Shown piece by piece: positions 44,036-55,020 of a stretch of 64,000 nucleotides of DNA. This stretch comes from Lutraria lutraria (lineage: Eukaryota > Mollusca > Bivalvia > Venerida > Mactridae), in the NCBI GenBank assembly GCA_964023205.1, contig OZ026842.1:4133067-4197066 (forward strand), in the 5' to 3' direction. The position numbers and the translations under genes were made by a program. Every line of letters begins with the position of its first letter. Positions within the stretch are counted from its first letter, which is position 1. The notes beneath the pieces are model-generated. The model saw only the letters and a program-made list of their open reading frames with translations. It had not been told where the DNA came from and searched no databases.

Positions 44036-44700
44036 TGGTCAACAATCATTCGTTTTATTCAAAGATTAAATTTTATTTCATTTTCTATTGACAGGATTTT
44101 ACTCGACTTCTTCTTTTATCAAGGAACCTGTTAATTTTATGGTTTTAATGATATAAGTATACTACCTGTTCAATCATACCAAAATGACTAGCTTTATAGT
44201 TCAAAGTACTGAAAGTACTGGCAGATGTAGAAAAATGTAGCACTTTGGTCTGCATCAAAATTCATGTGCGCATCTATGGAAATGTGATCACTTTTTCAGT
44301 TTCCAACAAGAGTGCCAGGTCACAAAATACGCCAGTCAAAATTCATTTTTCAAAGCGTCAAGGGCATAACTCTGAAGTGCCTCAGCTGGTAATCAAACTT
44401 GACCGAGATCTCATTTCCATCACGTTTGGTGAGGATCCAAATAAAACTGTTTGAATTAGAGAGCGGACACTGTTGTGAATGAACCCCGCCCCGCCGCCAT
44501 GGGTGTTCCAATACTACTACCTGTTTTAAAATATGACTCTACCAAGTGAGGTGACTCTGGTAACACAATTTTAATCCATCCTTGGTTACATTTGATTGCA
44601 ACACATAGCTACTTATTTGTAGTCTCTTTGGTGATTTACTAAGAATCTTGACAGTGTTGTATGCTTGCAATCTGTGCTTCAGAATTGTATAATAAACAAG
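44036..44700. other. Intergenic DNA, partly duplicated at the window end
   Basis: 44,036-44,175 recurs at 63,866-64,000. 44,307-44,515 is the dispersed 'AAGAGTGCCAGGTCACAAAA' repeat. No gene. Confidence 0.7.
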
Positions 44701-44728
44701 AAAAAATCTACATTACAAAAAATAAGCA

Positions 44729-44734
44729 TTTATT
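44729..44734 (-). promoter_or_regulatory. Candidate poly(A) signal of the LAMP gene
   Basis: AATAAA on the minus strand, about 3.2 kb past the LAMP stop. The stretch between (44,735-47,955) is AT-rich without coding frames and fits one long 3'UTR, although shorter alternatives are possible. Confidence 0.4.
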
Positions 44735-47700
44735 CAGAGACAACTACATGTGTGTGATAACATGTGTATCAGTGCAATTACAGTTAAATACAATCATTAT
44801 TATTAATCAGTAAAACACCCAAACATTACAAATTCACAATCACAAACACTGAGATGAAGAAACAATTCAATAACTAACATTCATCATAATAATATGTTGG
44901 GAGATTTTTGAAAAAATGCTATCACCATCTTGAATATTGAGTATCAAACTATTAGCATTTTTCTTTTTAAACCAAAATGTAACACATGAATAATTCTGAA
45001 AAAAATATCTAAAACATTTTATGAAATTTTTTTTTTTTCATTCTGCCATGTTCATCCACACAAAAAAATAAAAGCATTCAGTCCATATTTTAACAGTTCA
45101 TTTCTCCATGCCTGTAATATCAACTAGCACTTTTGTGGTTATTTGAAACACAGATGCTATTACATTTTACATTATATAATATAGATAACAAAACTATATT
45201 GTAGATGGAATGTACAAATGTGCATCCATGTCAGGTATACAACCTTTCTTTACCAAACAGAAACCTAAACTTAATTTGAACACGATATCATGTAATGACT
45301 CGAGCAAGTGATGTACTACATTTTAAGTAAGACTTATCTAAGATTAAACAAATTTGCTCATGACTGTTTACACTGTCCTCTATTGAAACTATAACACAAC
45401 AGATAGTGTAATGATGATAATAAATTAATCAGTACATCAACATACTAGGGCAGTTAGTTATGATGTTCTATTCAAACACTTGACATATCTTAGTCACACT
45501 TGTTTGTGTCACAGATACACTCCTAGTTTAACAGATACATTGTATACAATGTACATGTATACTATTTGAAAAATTTGATGGTAAAACGTGTTCATTGGTA
45601 TATGAAATATTTTCATTGACCAAGCTGCAGTGTATGATTTAATTCCCTCTCAAATCAATGTAATACATAAACTTTCTGTTTATTATATAGTATGATTCAT
45701 AAACTGTCATCATCTTGCATTATTCTCAACACACATTCATTCAATTAACAATTCTCATATATTCAAATAAATCTCTACAAAGCATAAACTAGCTACACAT
45801 AATTAACATCTTGTATATGTATAAACACATTTTTATACAAAAATTGCAAATTACAATATGATTCAACAAAATTATTATTATAATAACAACGAAAACAACC
45901 AGCATGGAATCCTAAACTTAAGTCTTCAGAATGTTCAATGTTATTCAATCTGCCAAATATATGACTGATCGTAACCACTAAGGGTGCAAAAGTTTAACAA
46001 CTTAAATTTATCACCAGGGATTTTCTGGATGTTTTGGGAATGCACCCTAGCCCTTAGTATGGGATTAAAATAGCAGACTGAAGCCTCTTTTGGTGGAATA
46101 ATTCTCTGCTGAAACCAGTTTTGGGATTGAAATTTCAAGGCTTAAATTGGAAATTTGGGGAAAATTGTGTGATTTCATAGTAATTTTAAGAGGGGAATGT
46201 ACCCTTTACAGGCTACAACCATATAATACAGAAAACCCCTGATCCCTATCAAAGACAGCTTCCTAGTTGCTAGCCCTTACTAGAGTTGTGAACGCAATAT
46301 CAGGATAGAATCAAGTTTACAACAGGAGACAAATAAACAGTATTCTGGGTCGATGTCCACCACTCAATCCCAGATAGTGCTGTTGCTATTTAAAAGTATG
46401 TCTCTACTTGAATTCTGGACACTTGGTGATTTAACTCCAACTTATGAGGTCAGAGTATAGTACTGTATAGCATATTGCCAGTCAAAACGCAGTCAAAGTA
46501 TGACATCAAAAATGGCCTGGCAATACACAGCCCTACGCCTCGAATAGCAGTGTTTTACAACATGGCTGCAAACTTCAAAAGACCCAAATAACATTACTGA
46601 CACTCAAACTTTTACAACACAAGAAAGTACATAACTATTGATACATACATTAATAATGTAAAAAATAGATGATTAAATTACAAAAGAATATTAATTATAG
46701 CACAGTATTAAATAAATGCAATCTAACAAGATGTTGAGGGATTAAATATATTGAAAGAATTAACCCGGTATAAGACCAATTAATGTATCATTCAAACATA
46801 CCACAAAAATCAAATAGTGAGTATTTCCTTCAAGCAACCTTTATGATTACTCCATCCTTCATTCAGTTATATATACAAAATAATACACTGGTGAGACAAA
46901 TAAGAAAAGTCCAAAAAATCCAATAAATTGTTTACATTTTCATGGTAAGATATGCATTCCACTAATGATACAGATGAAAAAAAAACAATAGTGAAAGCAA
47001 TTTGTTTTACTTTACAACTCAGTATCTGCTAAACTACAGTTATATAAATAGTACAAGGCATAACCATCAGCTACAAATGAATCACAAATTTCACTTTCAT
47101 AATCAAATCATTCACAAGTTAACTGGAATGTGAACTGTGGATTTGACACATAAATTGATAATACACTCCAATAAGTTAATCATAATAATTGATCAATTGA
47201 TACTGCTTATCATAAACATCTTTTTTATTCTTGCTTGACAAAATGTCAAGTTTGTGACTTGAATTTTCTATCATTTCTAAAGGATAATTCTACAAATGTA
47301 TGAAAATATATCTATGGGTTGCATTGCAGACAAAAACTACAGTGTATCAAACAATTTTGTTTCATATACTTAAATTATGCAGTCATTTTTTTCAAAACAG
47401 TGCATTCATATAAAAATTTACAAGTCCACCATGACAAAATCATCTTGGAATGGTGAAAATTCAACAAAAATAAATATATTACAACAAAAGCTACATATGG
47501 AAAAATTACCTTAACATGCTTTTCCAAAAGAGGTGATTTACTTAGATATTAAGGTAGTATTTACAAGCTGTTACAGATACAAAACACAAAATAGGAGAAA
47601 GATAAACCAAGTTTACGAGAGTTTTTTTTTTCACTAGATAGACAAATATATATTTATAAAGATGTACAATGTCCATTTAACTTTAATTTTATATCAGCCA

Positions 47701-47955
47701 GCACATAAAACTTAGCACTTTGAGTAGTTTTTTATGCATAAAAGTGCATCATAACGGAAAAACGAAAAGAAAAAGAAACAAAAATATCAGAAAATGGATC
47801 ACTACTAAACACTGTATGAAGAAATTATAAAAATTTGTTCACTCAACAGCTAAGAGTCTCAACATCTCCTCTGGTATAAACATGCTACACAAAGTCATTC
47901 TAAATAGTCAACTGTTGAATTGTAATCTTTGCAAATTCACATCTCCGAAAATTAT

Positions 47956-48861
47956 CTAAACCGACTCGTATCCTTGTCTGTTTCGTCGGCGACCGATAAG
48001 GTAAGCAATCAGTACAATCACAACCAGGCCAGCCAGGGCGGCTCCGACGGCTATAGGTACGATACTACTGGTCTTAGCATCAGCGCTACATTCAGAAATA
48101 TCTGTAATTAAAAAAGAATAAATCATGATAATTTATTTATTTGGATTAAATGCTGTTTTTTTTCAGAAAACACCTAATAAGTTCTGCTGGTCGATATTCT
48201 AACTAGTACTAATTTATCCTTGCACTTGAAAACAGCAACTTCATCACATGTTGAGGAAAATCAACATTTTGTCTAATTTTCATGATGGGTATAACTTGCC
48301 GTGACTGGATATTGAACCTGGAATGCTAGGTTACAAATCCAGCACACTAACAACTGGACCGGGGCTGCAGGTTAAAATTATTATAAACACAGAAGTTTTG
48401 CAATATTTCTCACCAGAGAGATTTATAAACAAGATTTAAGGTTATGTATGTACAATGTTTTGGTGATTTTTATTAAACTTTTTCTACGCCAGACATTTAG
48501 TTACAGAAATAGTAAATCCAGATGCCATAATGACCGTGTTTTTTCATGAAACTAAAAAAGAAAAACTCTCTGTTGTTCCAGTGAAGAAAATCGGCTAAAA
48601 TCCTTGTATAAATCATATGCCTGCCGATCTACAGTCCTGATATTTATTCAGCATTATACAGAAATAGTCACTTACTGCTATCCTTAAAGCTTGTAATGTT
48701 CTTCTGGAAAGCAGCATACTGGAAATCCGAAATTTGTAGTCTCACAGTTGAGTTGAGGTTAAGTTTCGAGTCCGAGTTGCACATGTAGGAACCAGAGTTA
48801 GATGCCTTGTACTGCTTCGTGCTATCATCAAACGCTACTGTTACTGTCTCGGGGGTTTTTG
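47956..48861 (-). CDS. Lysosome-associated membrane protein (LAMP) family, C-terminal two exons
   Basis: LAMPs are heavily glycosylated type I proteins of the lysosome limiting membrane. Exon 48676-48861 encodes the end of a luminal LAMP domain: '[20 protein letters not shown]', then '[19 protein letters not shown]', with N-glycosylation sequons NST and NIT. Exon 47956-48101 gives a third sequon across the junction (N-I-S), the partner cysteine (ISECSAD), a transmembrane helix ([20 protein letters not shown]) and a short tail [11 protein letters not shown]. The tail carries the G-Y-x-x-hydrophobic lysosome-sorting signal at the very C-terminus, as in LAMP1/2. The transmembrane segment nearly matches human LAMP1. 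The phase (A/AT) is consistent. Upstream exons, with signal peptide and the rest of the luminal part, are not seen before 64,000. Confidence 0.92.
48176..48370 (-). repeat. tRNA-derived SINE in LAMP intron
   Basis: The minus strand reads the head 'GTCCAGTTGTTAGTGTGCTG' and B-box-like 'AGGTTCAATATCC', then the family body (AATTAGACAAAATGTTG). It sits between the two LAMP exons. Confidence 0.65.
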
Positions 48862-50227
48862 CTGAAACAAAATTTGTAACACTTAAACATATGCTTGTAT
48901 GATAATATGATGCAGTTTATGTTTCCAGATTATCAAATAAACAAGATGTGTTTTTTCAAACACAATGTCCCCTCATGGTGACCTTTGACCTACTGACCTG
49001 AAAATGCACAGGTCCTGTAGAGGTTGTCATGATGAACCAACATAATTATGAAGTTTGTAGTCGGAAGTGTTTTGATTTTATAGGCAAGGTTAAAGTTTGG
49101 TACAAACAAACAGACAGACGACACTGCACCTATGATTTATCGATATGGGGGTATAAGAAGTACATAAGACTCATAGAGTATCATATAACTTCCCTTCTTA
49201 ATTCTACATATTAGTTTGCAGGGTAATCAGTTGATATGTTCATAGTTTAGGATTTTACCAACTACTGGGGTTCAATTTAGTTTCACTGGGCTCAATTTTC
49301 GTGATATTTACCAAAATGACTGTCAATATTAATGACTTTTATGTGGGATGATAAATGTTTGGATGTTGACATTTTTTATGAAAAAAAAGAAAGTTCTGCA
49401 ATGGTGTCTCCTGTTATTTTCTTCAGTAAAATAACCACATTACTAGTGGTTCAGAAAAAAATACAATTCACTCTCAGGACAGGACAGTCAGGTATTTTTA
49501 TTTATGGGGACTTGATTTCATGGATGACCCGCCCACACGAAATCCACAAAATCAAATCCCCAAGGAAATTAAGTGAAATCACTGCATGTGAAATTGACTA
49601 CCAAAAGATGGCCAAGCAGAGGAAGACCAATTTAAGTCCCTAGCACTTGATGTCGTTTTTCTTATTCCACCAGATAATTTTGGAGAAGGAAGTAATTCCA
49701 GAACTAGATGCCCAATGGCAACATGTCGAGCCCGATGGTAAGAAGTTAAGAAACACTGTGACTTTGACCTTTTAAGTGTGAGTATGGGTGATGTTCATGA
49801 CACATGATTTCATTGAAGTCAAGTTTTGTACCAAATTATTTCAAAGTATTTGAATGCAAACAGAAGGTACCGCCAAGAGAAGGAAAACACATTCAACCCA
49901 AAAGTATGATCTTGACCTTTGATCTATGGACCTGGGTGTTTCCCAGGACACATCATGTCACCGGTTAATTTAAAAATCTTTCTAACTACCTAACTAATCA
50001 ACTAACTAACAACAAAGGCAAGATGACTACAAACTGTTTTCTTTTTTAATCATAGAGTACATTGTACATATAGAAATGTAGCACAGTATTTTTTCAATGA
50101 TGTTGCAAAAAATAAGAAGAAACATCTGATGAAATTTTTACAAGTTGTGGCTAAAGAAAGGCATTATGTAAATATTTCTTGTACTTACTATCATTTTATA
50201 TATTGTTCTGTATTACCAAATTTAAAA
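48862..50227. other. Intron or intergenic DNA between LAMP exon and Helitron
   Basis: Contains the GACCTTTGACC-family repeat at 48,940-49,150 (also at 7.5 and 20.5 kb). A plus-strand open frame at 49,332-49,643 shows no recognisable domain. A second patch of 'GACCTTTGATCTATGGACC' at 49,910 suggests further repeat debris. Confidence 0.6.
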
Positions 50228-50297
50228 AGCTAATGGGCCTTAAAGTGCCATTAGGAACAAGAAAAAAATTACCATAATACTGTGTTGTTTTATCTGT

Positions 50298-51806
50298 TCA
50301 TGATAAAATGGACAGCCATATTGGTTTGTGGTAGGAGAAGTATGTCTCTAGTACTCCCGACTGGATTCTACCATTGTCAAGATCGGTGTAGATATGGTCA
50401 ATTATAGTGTTGCCACTTGTTGTTGGTTGAGTGATAAGTTGCCTTAAGCCCATATTAATCTTTGCTCTCTGAAGTGTATTGTCATGTTGTGTGTCAATGT
50501 TGAAATCTCCCATGATGATGTTGCACTGTTGGTGATCTAGAGCATGTTCCATACTATTGATATGTCTGATGACAGCCGATAGAGATTCTCGTGGTCTGCA
50601 GTACAGACAGAAAATGGTCAGCTTGACAGGGTGATAAACTGTCAACTTGGTGGTTTCTATGTTCCCTGAATTCAGCACTTCACATTCACACACACAGCTA
50701 CTTCTGTAGTATACTGCACTTCCATATGGTGTTCTCTCAGTCTTAAAATCATTGCGAAACACATGGAAATTTGGCAGCTGAATATCATAATTTTTATCCA
50801 TCCTGCACAATTTTGTTTCGACAAACATGGCAATGTTTGACTGCAACAGATTTGGATCAGCTCTGAGGTCATTAATATGTCGTTTCAAACTTTGACAGTT
50901 CTGAAATACTACTGTAAATGCTGTTGATGGCAAGTTATACAATTGCTGTTCTATCTCAAGCTGGCAGTCACTTCTGAGACGGGCCATTTCATCTTTTACC
51001 TCAGTAGATACAGTGATTTTCTCTGGCAAGAAATCCCCTAATATGTAGAGATTTTCAAGTGATGTAACTCTGCTAAATGCCACATAGTGTAAATGTGCTC
51101 GTTTTTGTGTAGGTAATGCTAGTACTGACTCTGGAAGAGTGTCTCCCTGAGAACGATGAACAGTCTTGGCACACGCTAGCTGTATAGGAAATTGTCTTCT
51201 CAGAATCTTTGCATTTTTATACCGACCAACTGGGAATTCTCTAGAAATGGTTTTCAGAGGGGTCCAATGTTTGTCAATACCAGGATGATATAAGTGTTGG
51301 CTGTTTTGTCTGAGATTCTGGCCAACATCCAGTAGGTCAAATAGTACCCAAATGATAATAGGTTCTTGGTTTAGTCTTCCTCTAGTAAATGCTTTTGTAA
51401 CACAGCTGGCTCCATTTACCATACCATCTTGTGTGTCAATGTTCACAGTAAGTTCATTTCTCAACTCTAGTGCAGTTTGAACAGATTTTGCAAGCCCCAT
51501 AGCATCTTTAGCTTGGATTGGAGCTTTTTCCAAAACTGTTTGTTTCACATCAGGTGGAATATCTCCAATTACTGTGTCATCAGCTTCAACCAAAGCTTTT
51601 TCTGTGTTAGTAATATCATAAATATGGCTGTTATGTTCTTGAGCAGATTTGTTGTAGTACATTATATGCACAGCATTTATTGGATAATTTTGATTGGTTT
51701 CACTGGTTATTCTAGTCTTCAAGAGATTAATATCATCCTTATTTTGGAAACCTTCTCTCACTCTGTTTAATGTTTCAGCAAACTGTTTATCACCTCTTTG
51801 CCGCAT
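50298..51806 (-). CDS. Helitron: Pif1 helicase C-terminus fused to apurinic-like endonuclease
   Basis: 502 codons. Residues 1-270 hold the second helicase half: 'LAKSVQTALELRNELTVNID' (motif IV region), 'CAKTVHRSQGDTLPESVL' (motif V) and 'YVAFSRVTSLENLYILGDF' (motif VI). Residues about 310-502 form an EEP/AP-endonuclease-like domain: 'VVFQNCQSLKRHINDL', 'FVETKL' (metal-binding Glu), 'LYCRPRES', 'IMGDFNIDTQHDN' and 'IDHIYTD'. The terminal catalytic motif, normally Ser-Asp-His, reads Ser-Tyr-His ('YFSYHKPIW'), so the general-base Asp is missing. The true start is upstream, joined to the preceding helicase ORF; the frame W-I-D-Y-F-R-L-Y-E-L leads into it but is cut off by TGA. Confidence 0.92.
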   Translation of the reverse strand: MRQRGDKQFAETLNRVREGFQNKDDINLLKTRITSETNQNYPINAVHIMYYNKSAQEHNSHIYDITNTEKALVEADDTVIGDIPPDVKQTVLEKAPIQAKDAMGLAKSVQTALELRNELTVNIDTQDGMVNGASCVTKAFTRGRLNQEPIIIWVLFDLLDVGQNLRQNSQHLYHPGIDKHWTPLKTISREFPVGRYKNAKILRRQFPIQLACAKTVHRSQGDTLPESVLALPTQKRAHLHYVAFSRVTSLENLYILGDFLPEKITVSTEVKDEMARLRSDCQLEIEQQLYNLPSTAFTVVFQNCQSLKRHINDLRADPNLLQSNIAMFVETKLCRMDKNYDIQLPNFHVFRNDFKTERTPYGSAVYYRSSCVCECEVLNSGNIETTKLTVYHPVKLTIFCLYCRPRESLSAVIRHINSMEHALDHQQCNIIMGDFNIDTQHDNTLQRAKINMGLRQLITQPTTSGNTIIDHIYTDLDNGRIQSGVLETYFSYHKPIWLSILS

Positions 51807-51889
51807 TATTTCTGTTAATTCGTAGAGTCTGAAATAATCTATCCATATATTTGGTGCAAGGGAAGATCAGTGTGTGACATTTTGAATAT

Positions 51890-52750
51890 CTAGTTGTCTT
51901 GTACTGGTCGCAATTGGAAGAGATCTCCCACAGCAATTACAGTGACACCTCCAAAAGGAGCAGTGTTTTGAAACATTTCCTGAAGTCGAAGGTTCATGTA
52001 TTTGAACATGGCTGATCCAACCATAGATATTTCATCAATTATAAGAAACTTGAGTTTGTTGTATTTCACACGTAAAGTATTACACACTTCATGTGTTAAT
52101 CTCTTGTAAGTAAATCCTTGGTTTGCTGGAATGTGGAAAGCTGAATGGATGGTCTGACCCTTGATTAGGTATGCTGCTTTACCTGTAGGAGCAACAAGAA
52201 GAACTGTTGTACTTTCTGGATTGTCACCGGCTGTAGTATTCAACTGTCGAATCAGTGCTTGCATAACTGTAGTAACCACCATCGTTTTTCCAACTCCAGC
52301 TCCTCCACTGATAAATATGAACTGTTGTGACTTATTAATTTTAGCAGCTTTCAAAATATAATAAAATATCACTCTTTGTTTAACATTCAGCTTCTGTACC
52401 ATTTCCCTGAATTCATCATCTGACATTCTGTTTCTGATAGTTTCTTCATGCACGTCTGTACCTGGCAATCCCATTTCAGCACCAATATCATAGTGAGTAA
52501 ATAGATTTTCATTCTCTGCATCAACATTTCGATCAGCTTGTCTGTCTCTCAAGTTCTGGAGTTCTGAAACAGGAGCTACTGTATTCCATACATCTTCTTG
52601 TTGCTCATGTTGAAGCCGCTCCTCTGCTTGGTCTATTTCATCTGCTTTGATTTCGTATGAGGCTCTGTTCTGCTCAATATCTTCTTTTACTTTAAAGTAC
52701 TGTTGTTCATAAGATTCACTGTCTGCATGATGCCAGTTTCTAATCTCCAT
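51890..52750 (-). CDS. Helitron: Pif1-type helicase N-terminal half
   Basis: 286 codons. Walker A 'ISGGAGVGKTMVV', motif Ia 'VLLVAPTGKAAYLIKGQTIH', Walker B 'LIIDEISMVGSAMF' and motif III 'VIAVGDLFQLRPVQD' are all present and in order, so the 5'-to-3' helicase core is intact up to motif III. It overlaps the Rep ORF by 64 nt in another frame: the Rep frame ends its conserved 'MLFYPWR' and the sequence continues here as 'NWHHADSESYEQQYFKVKED'. A one-base change near 52,735 therefore separates two parts of one Rep-helicase protein. It ends early (Q-D-N-stop) before motif IV. Confidence 0.92.
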   Translation of the reverse strand: MEIRNWHHADSESYEQQYFKVKEDIEQNRASYEIKADEIDQAEERLQHEQQEDVWNTVAPVSELQNLRDRQADRNVDAENENLFTHYDIGAEMGLPGTDVHEETIRNRMSDDEFREMVQKLNVKQRVIFYYILKAAKINKSQQFIFISGGAGVGKTMVVTTVMQALIRQLNTTAGDNPESTTVLLVAPTGKAAYLIKGQTIHSAFHIPANQGFTYKRLTHEVCNTLRVKYNKLKFLIIDEISMVGSAMFKYMNLRLQEMFQNTAPFGGVTVIAVGDLFQLRPVQDN

Positions 52751-55020
52751 GGGTAAAATAACATAAGTGACTCTCTGTAGAAGTTTTCTGGATCTTTTTT
52801 CTTGCAGTATCTGACATACCTTATAATTTTTCCTTGTTTTCTTTTCTTCATTACAGTTCCACTTGTCAGTTTAATGTTATCTTCATATTCATTGTCTTTG
52901 GTTACGATATCATCATCATGATTGTCATCAACTTGTTCTTCAGGTAATTCATTATTGGTGGATGGGCGTTTCTGTTTCTTGCTGTAGGTTATATCAAACC
53001 ATGCTGCGAAATCAGCTAGTGTCATTGTGTCCAGCTTTCTTGGTCGTTCAGTATAGCGTTGTATAATATTACTGCACTTAACATCCTCAGAGTCATCAGG
53101 CAGTGCATCAAGAATTTCCTGGTTTTTCAACAGGAAAGGTCGTTCGTCAGTTGGTGAGGTATTAATGAAAAGAAAGCCTCTTGAGGACTTACGTAACGGT
53201 AACTGTAAAGTAAGATAGACCGCCTCTTGTGCACTAATTTCAACGTGTCTCAAAAACTTGTCTGATATGCTACGCACTTGTTGTCTAATATCCGACGAGG
53301 CTTTCCTTGCATCAGAACATGCCCTTTTTAGGAGGTCACTCATTCCCCGCTGTCCTTTACTCATATAACTGATGATGTACATGGCACAGGTATATGCATC
53401 AGTTATATATTGCAGGTCCATGTTTGCTTCCCATGTTTTCAGAATATCCAGGTTGTAGGCATTTATTCTGGTAGAATTTGGGAGTCGCTGTAATAATACA
53501 CGATCATCTTTGAGTGTAGTTCTAAGAGCCTTTACATATTGTTCATCAGTCAGTCCAACTGAAAGAAGAAACTCTTCAAATGTCAATTCAGACTCTGGTT
53601 TCAGCTGACTAATAGCTGCAGCAGCATTTAACCAGTTCTTCTTGTGCTGCAGCATTTCGTGGGGTAGAACATCAGAGTTAGTCAGGGGAGACAGTATCTG
53701 TGTAGACTGCATTGGAGGGAGAGGAATTCCAAATCTACAAGTATTTCCCTTTTTCTTACAGGTATGACTATGTCGGTGTGATTGTCGACGAATCAGTTGA
53801 GGGATTTCTTCAGAGTTAGATGTTGAAATGTATTTGTCTATAAAGGAATGTACCATTTGTGGTTCATGAGTTCCATGTACTGGTGCATTTTCAATCCAGA
53901 GAAGACAATGAACATGGGGAGATCCCCTATGCTGGAATTCGACCCGAATGAAATAGTCAGTGACATGACCAAGGGGCTTGGCAGCACTTAGTAGAAAATG
54001 TGTGAAGAATGCTTGCACTCTGTGGTGGAAGTAGCGTGCAGTTGTAACAGGGTCAGATCTAATCAGTCGGGATTTTGTATTGTATGACATGTTCTGAATT
54101 TCATCCTCGTCAATAATTTTATTGTCAACTAGAAGAGACAAATTTGCAAGCAAATCACACCACTTTGTTTCGGCTGCTGATAGAGTGAAAAACCATGTTG
54201 GCTTTCCAAGTTGTCGAAGCATAGCAAAAATGTCTTTCTTCGCAGCTTCCCAATATGGTGGAGATCCTCTTAATGTGCGGAATATTCTATAGCCTTCATC
54301 AAGGCGCACAAGCTGCTGTATTGTATCACTATTTTTTAGGTCACCAGCAGTTAACTTTTTTCCTTTTGACTGAAGTCTTTTCATGGACAGCCATACCTTA
54401 TCCTGAATTAATTTATACTGGAGTTTCTTTGTTTTAAAGAAGATATTAGCAGTTGACATAGCAGCTCTACGATCTTCTCTACGCAGTTCTGATTTACATA
54501 TTTCACTGTATTTCACTGGTCTTTTTCTTTGACTATTATTTGGTCTTTTCTCACCACAATATATTGTTGGGAATGCTAGTTCCTCTATATAAGGATTTAT
54601 TCCAGACATAGGCTGATTACCTTCACTTGGAGCTACAGAGATACATTTACTTACATCTGAATCTATTATTTCATCAAACATGAGTGTGTCCATTGCTCCT
54701 GCTGGACCAGTCTCAATTTCATCATCTTCACTCCAGGCATCAGAATCATCTTCCTGAGAATTTAGCAGATTATCATCAACTTGTTTATTGTCTGAATCTG
54801 GCTCAACATCTTTGACTTGTTCATTCTGAGAATCTAGCAGATAATCATTGACCAATTCATTGTGAGAATCTTGCATATTATGTAGGACTTGTTCATTCTG
54901 AGAACCTGGCACAAGATCTATGGCCTGTTCGTCCTGGACTTGTTCATCTATGACAGATGAAGGCTTGTTTAAGAACATTCTCATATCACCACCGTCTTCT
55001 TTGTCAGTACAAGATGACAA
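52687..55020 (-). CDS. Helitron: Rep/HUH nuclease (Helitron_like_N)
   Basis: 777 codons. An acidic N-terminus with degenerate 'SQNEQV' repeats (about residues 30-90) precedes the Rep region: 'RGSPPYWEAAKKDIFAMLRQ', 'LGKPTWFFTLSAAETKW', 'TARYFHHRVQAFFTHFLL', then the HUH motif 'FQHRGSPHVHCLLWIENA' (His-Val-His), a Cys/His cluster 'HSHTCKKKGNTCRFG', and the double-tyrosine region 'YTCAMYIISYMSKGQRGM'. These nick and join DNA in rolling-circle transposition. The N-terminus likely continues from the DUF6570 ORF: read in this frame, sequence before the ATG gives 'FFKNVVLGIDPHWLSSC', the expected continuation. One extra T in a T5 run near 55,063 explains the break. Confidence 0.94.
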   Translation of the reverse strand: MSSCTDKEDGGDMRMFLNKPSSVIDEQVQDEQAIDLVPGSQNEQVLHNMQDSHNELVNDYLLDSQNEQVKDVEPDSDNKQVDDNLLNSQEDDSDAWSEDDEIETGPAGAMDTLMFDEIIDSDVSKCISVAPSEGNQPMSGINPYIEELAFPTIYCGEKRPNNSQRKRPVKYSEICKSELRREDRRAAMSTANIFFKTKKLQYKLIQDKVWLSMKRLQSKGKKLTAGDLKNSDTIQQLVRLDEGYRIFRTLRGSPPYWEAAKKDIFAMLRQLGKPTWFFTLSAAETKWCDLLANLSLLVDNKIIDEDEIQNMSYNTKSRLIRSDPVTTARYFHHRVQAFFTHFLLSAAKPLGHVTDYFIRVEFQHRGSPHVHCLLWIENAPVHGTHEPQMVHSFIDKYISTSNSEEIPQLIRRQSHRHSHTCKKKGNTCRFGIPLPPMQSTQILSPLTNSDVLPHEMLQHKKNWLNAAAAISQLKPESELTFEEFLLSVGLTDEQYVKALRTTLKDDRVLLQRLPNSTRINAYNLDILKTWEANMDLQYITDAYTCAMYIISYMSKGQRGMSDLLKRACSDARKASSDIRQQVRSISDKFLRHVEISAQEAVYLTLQLPLRKSSRGFLFINTSPTDERPFLLKNQEILDALPDDSEDVKCSNIIQRYTERPRKLDTMTLADFAAWFDITYSKKQKRPSTNNELPEEQVDDNHDDDIVTKDNEYEDNIKLTSGTVMKKRKQGKIIRYVRYCKKKDPENFYRESLMLFYPWRLETGIMQTVNLMNNSTLK

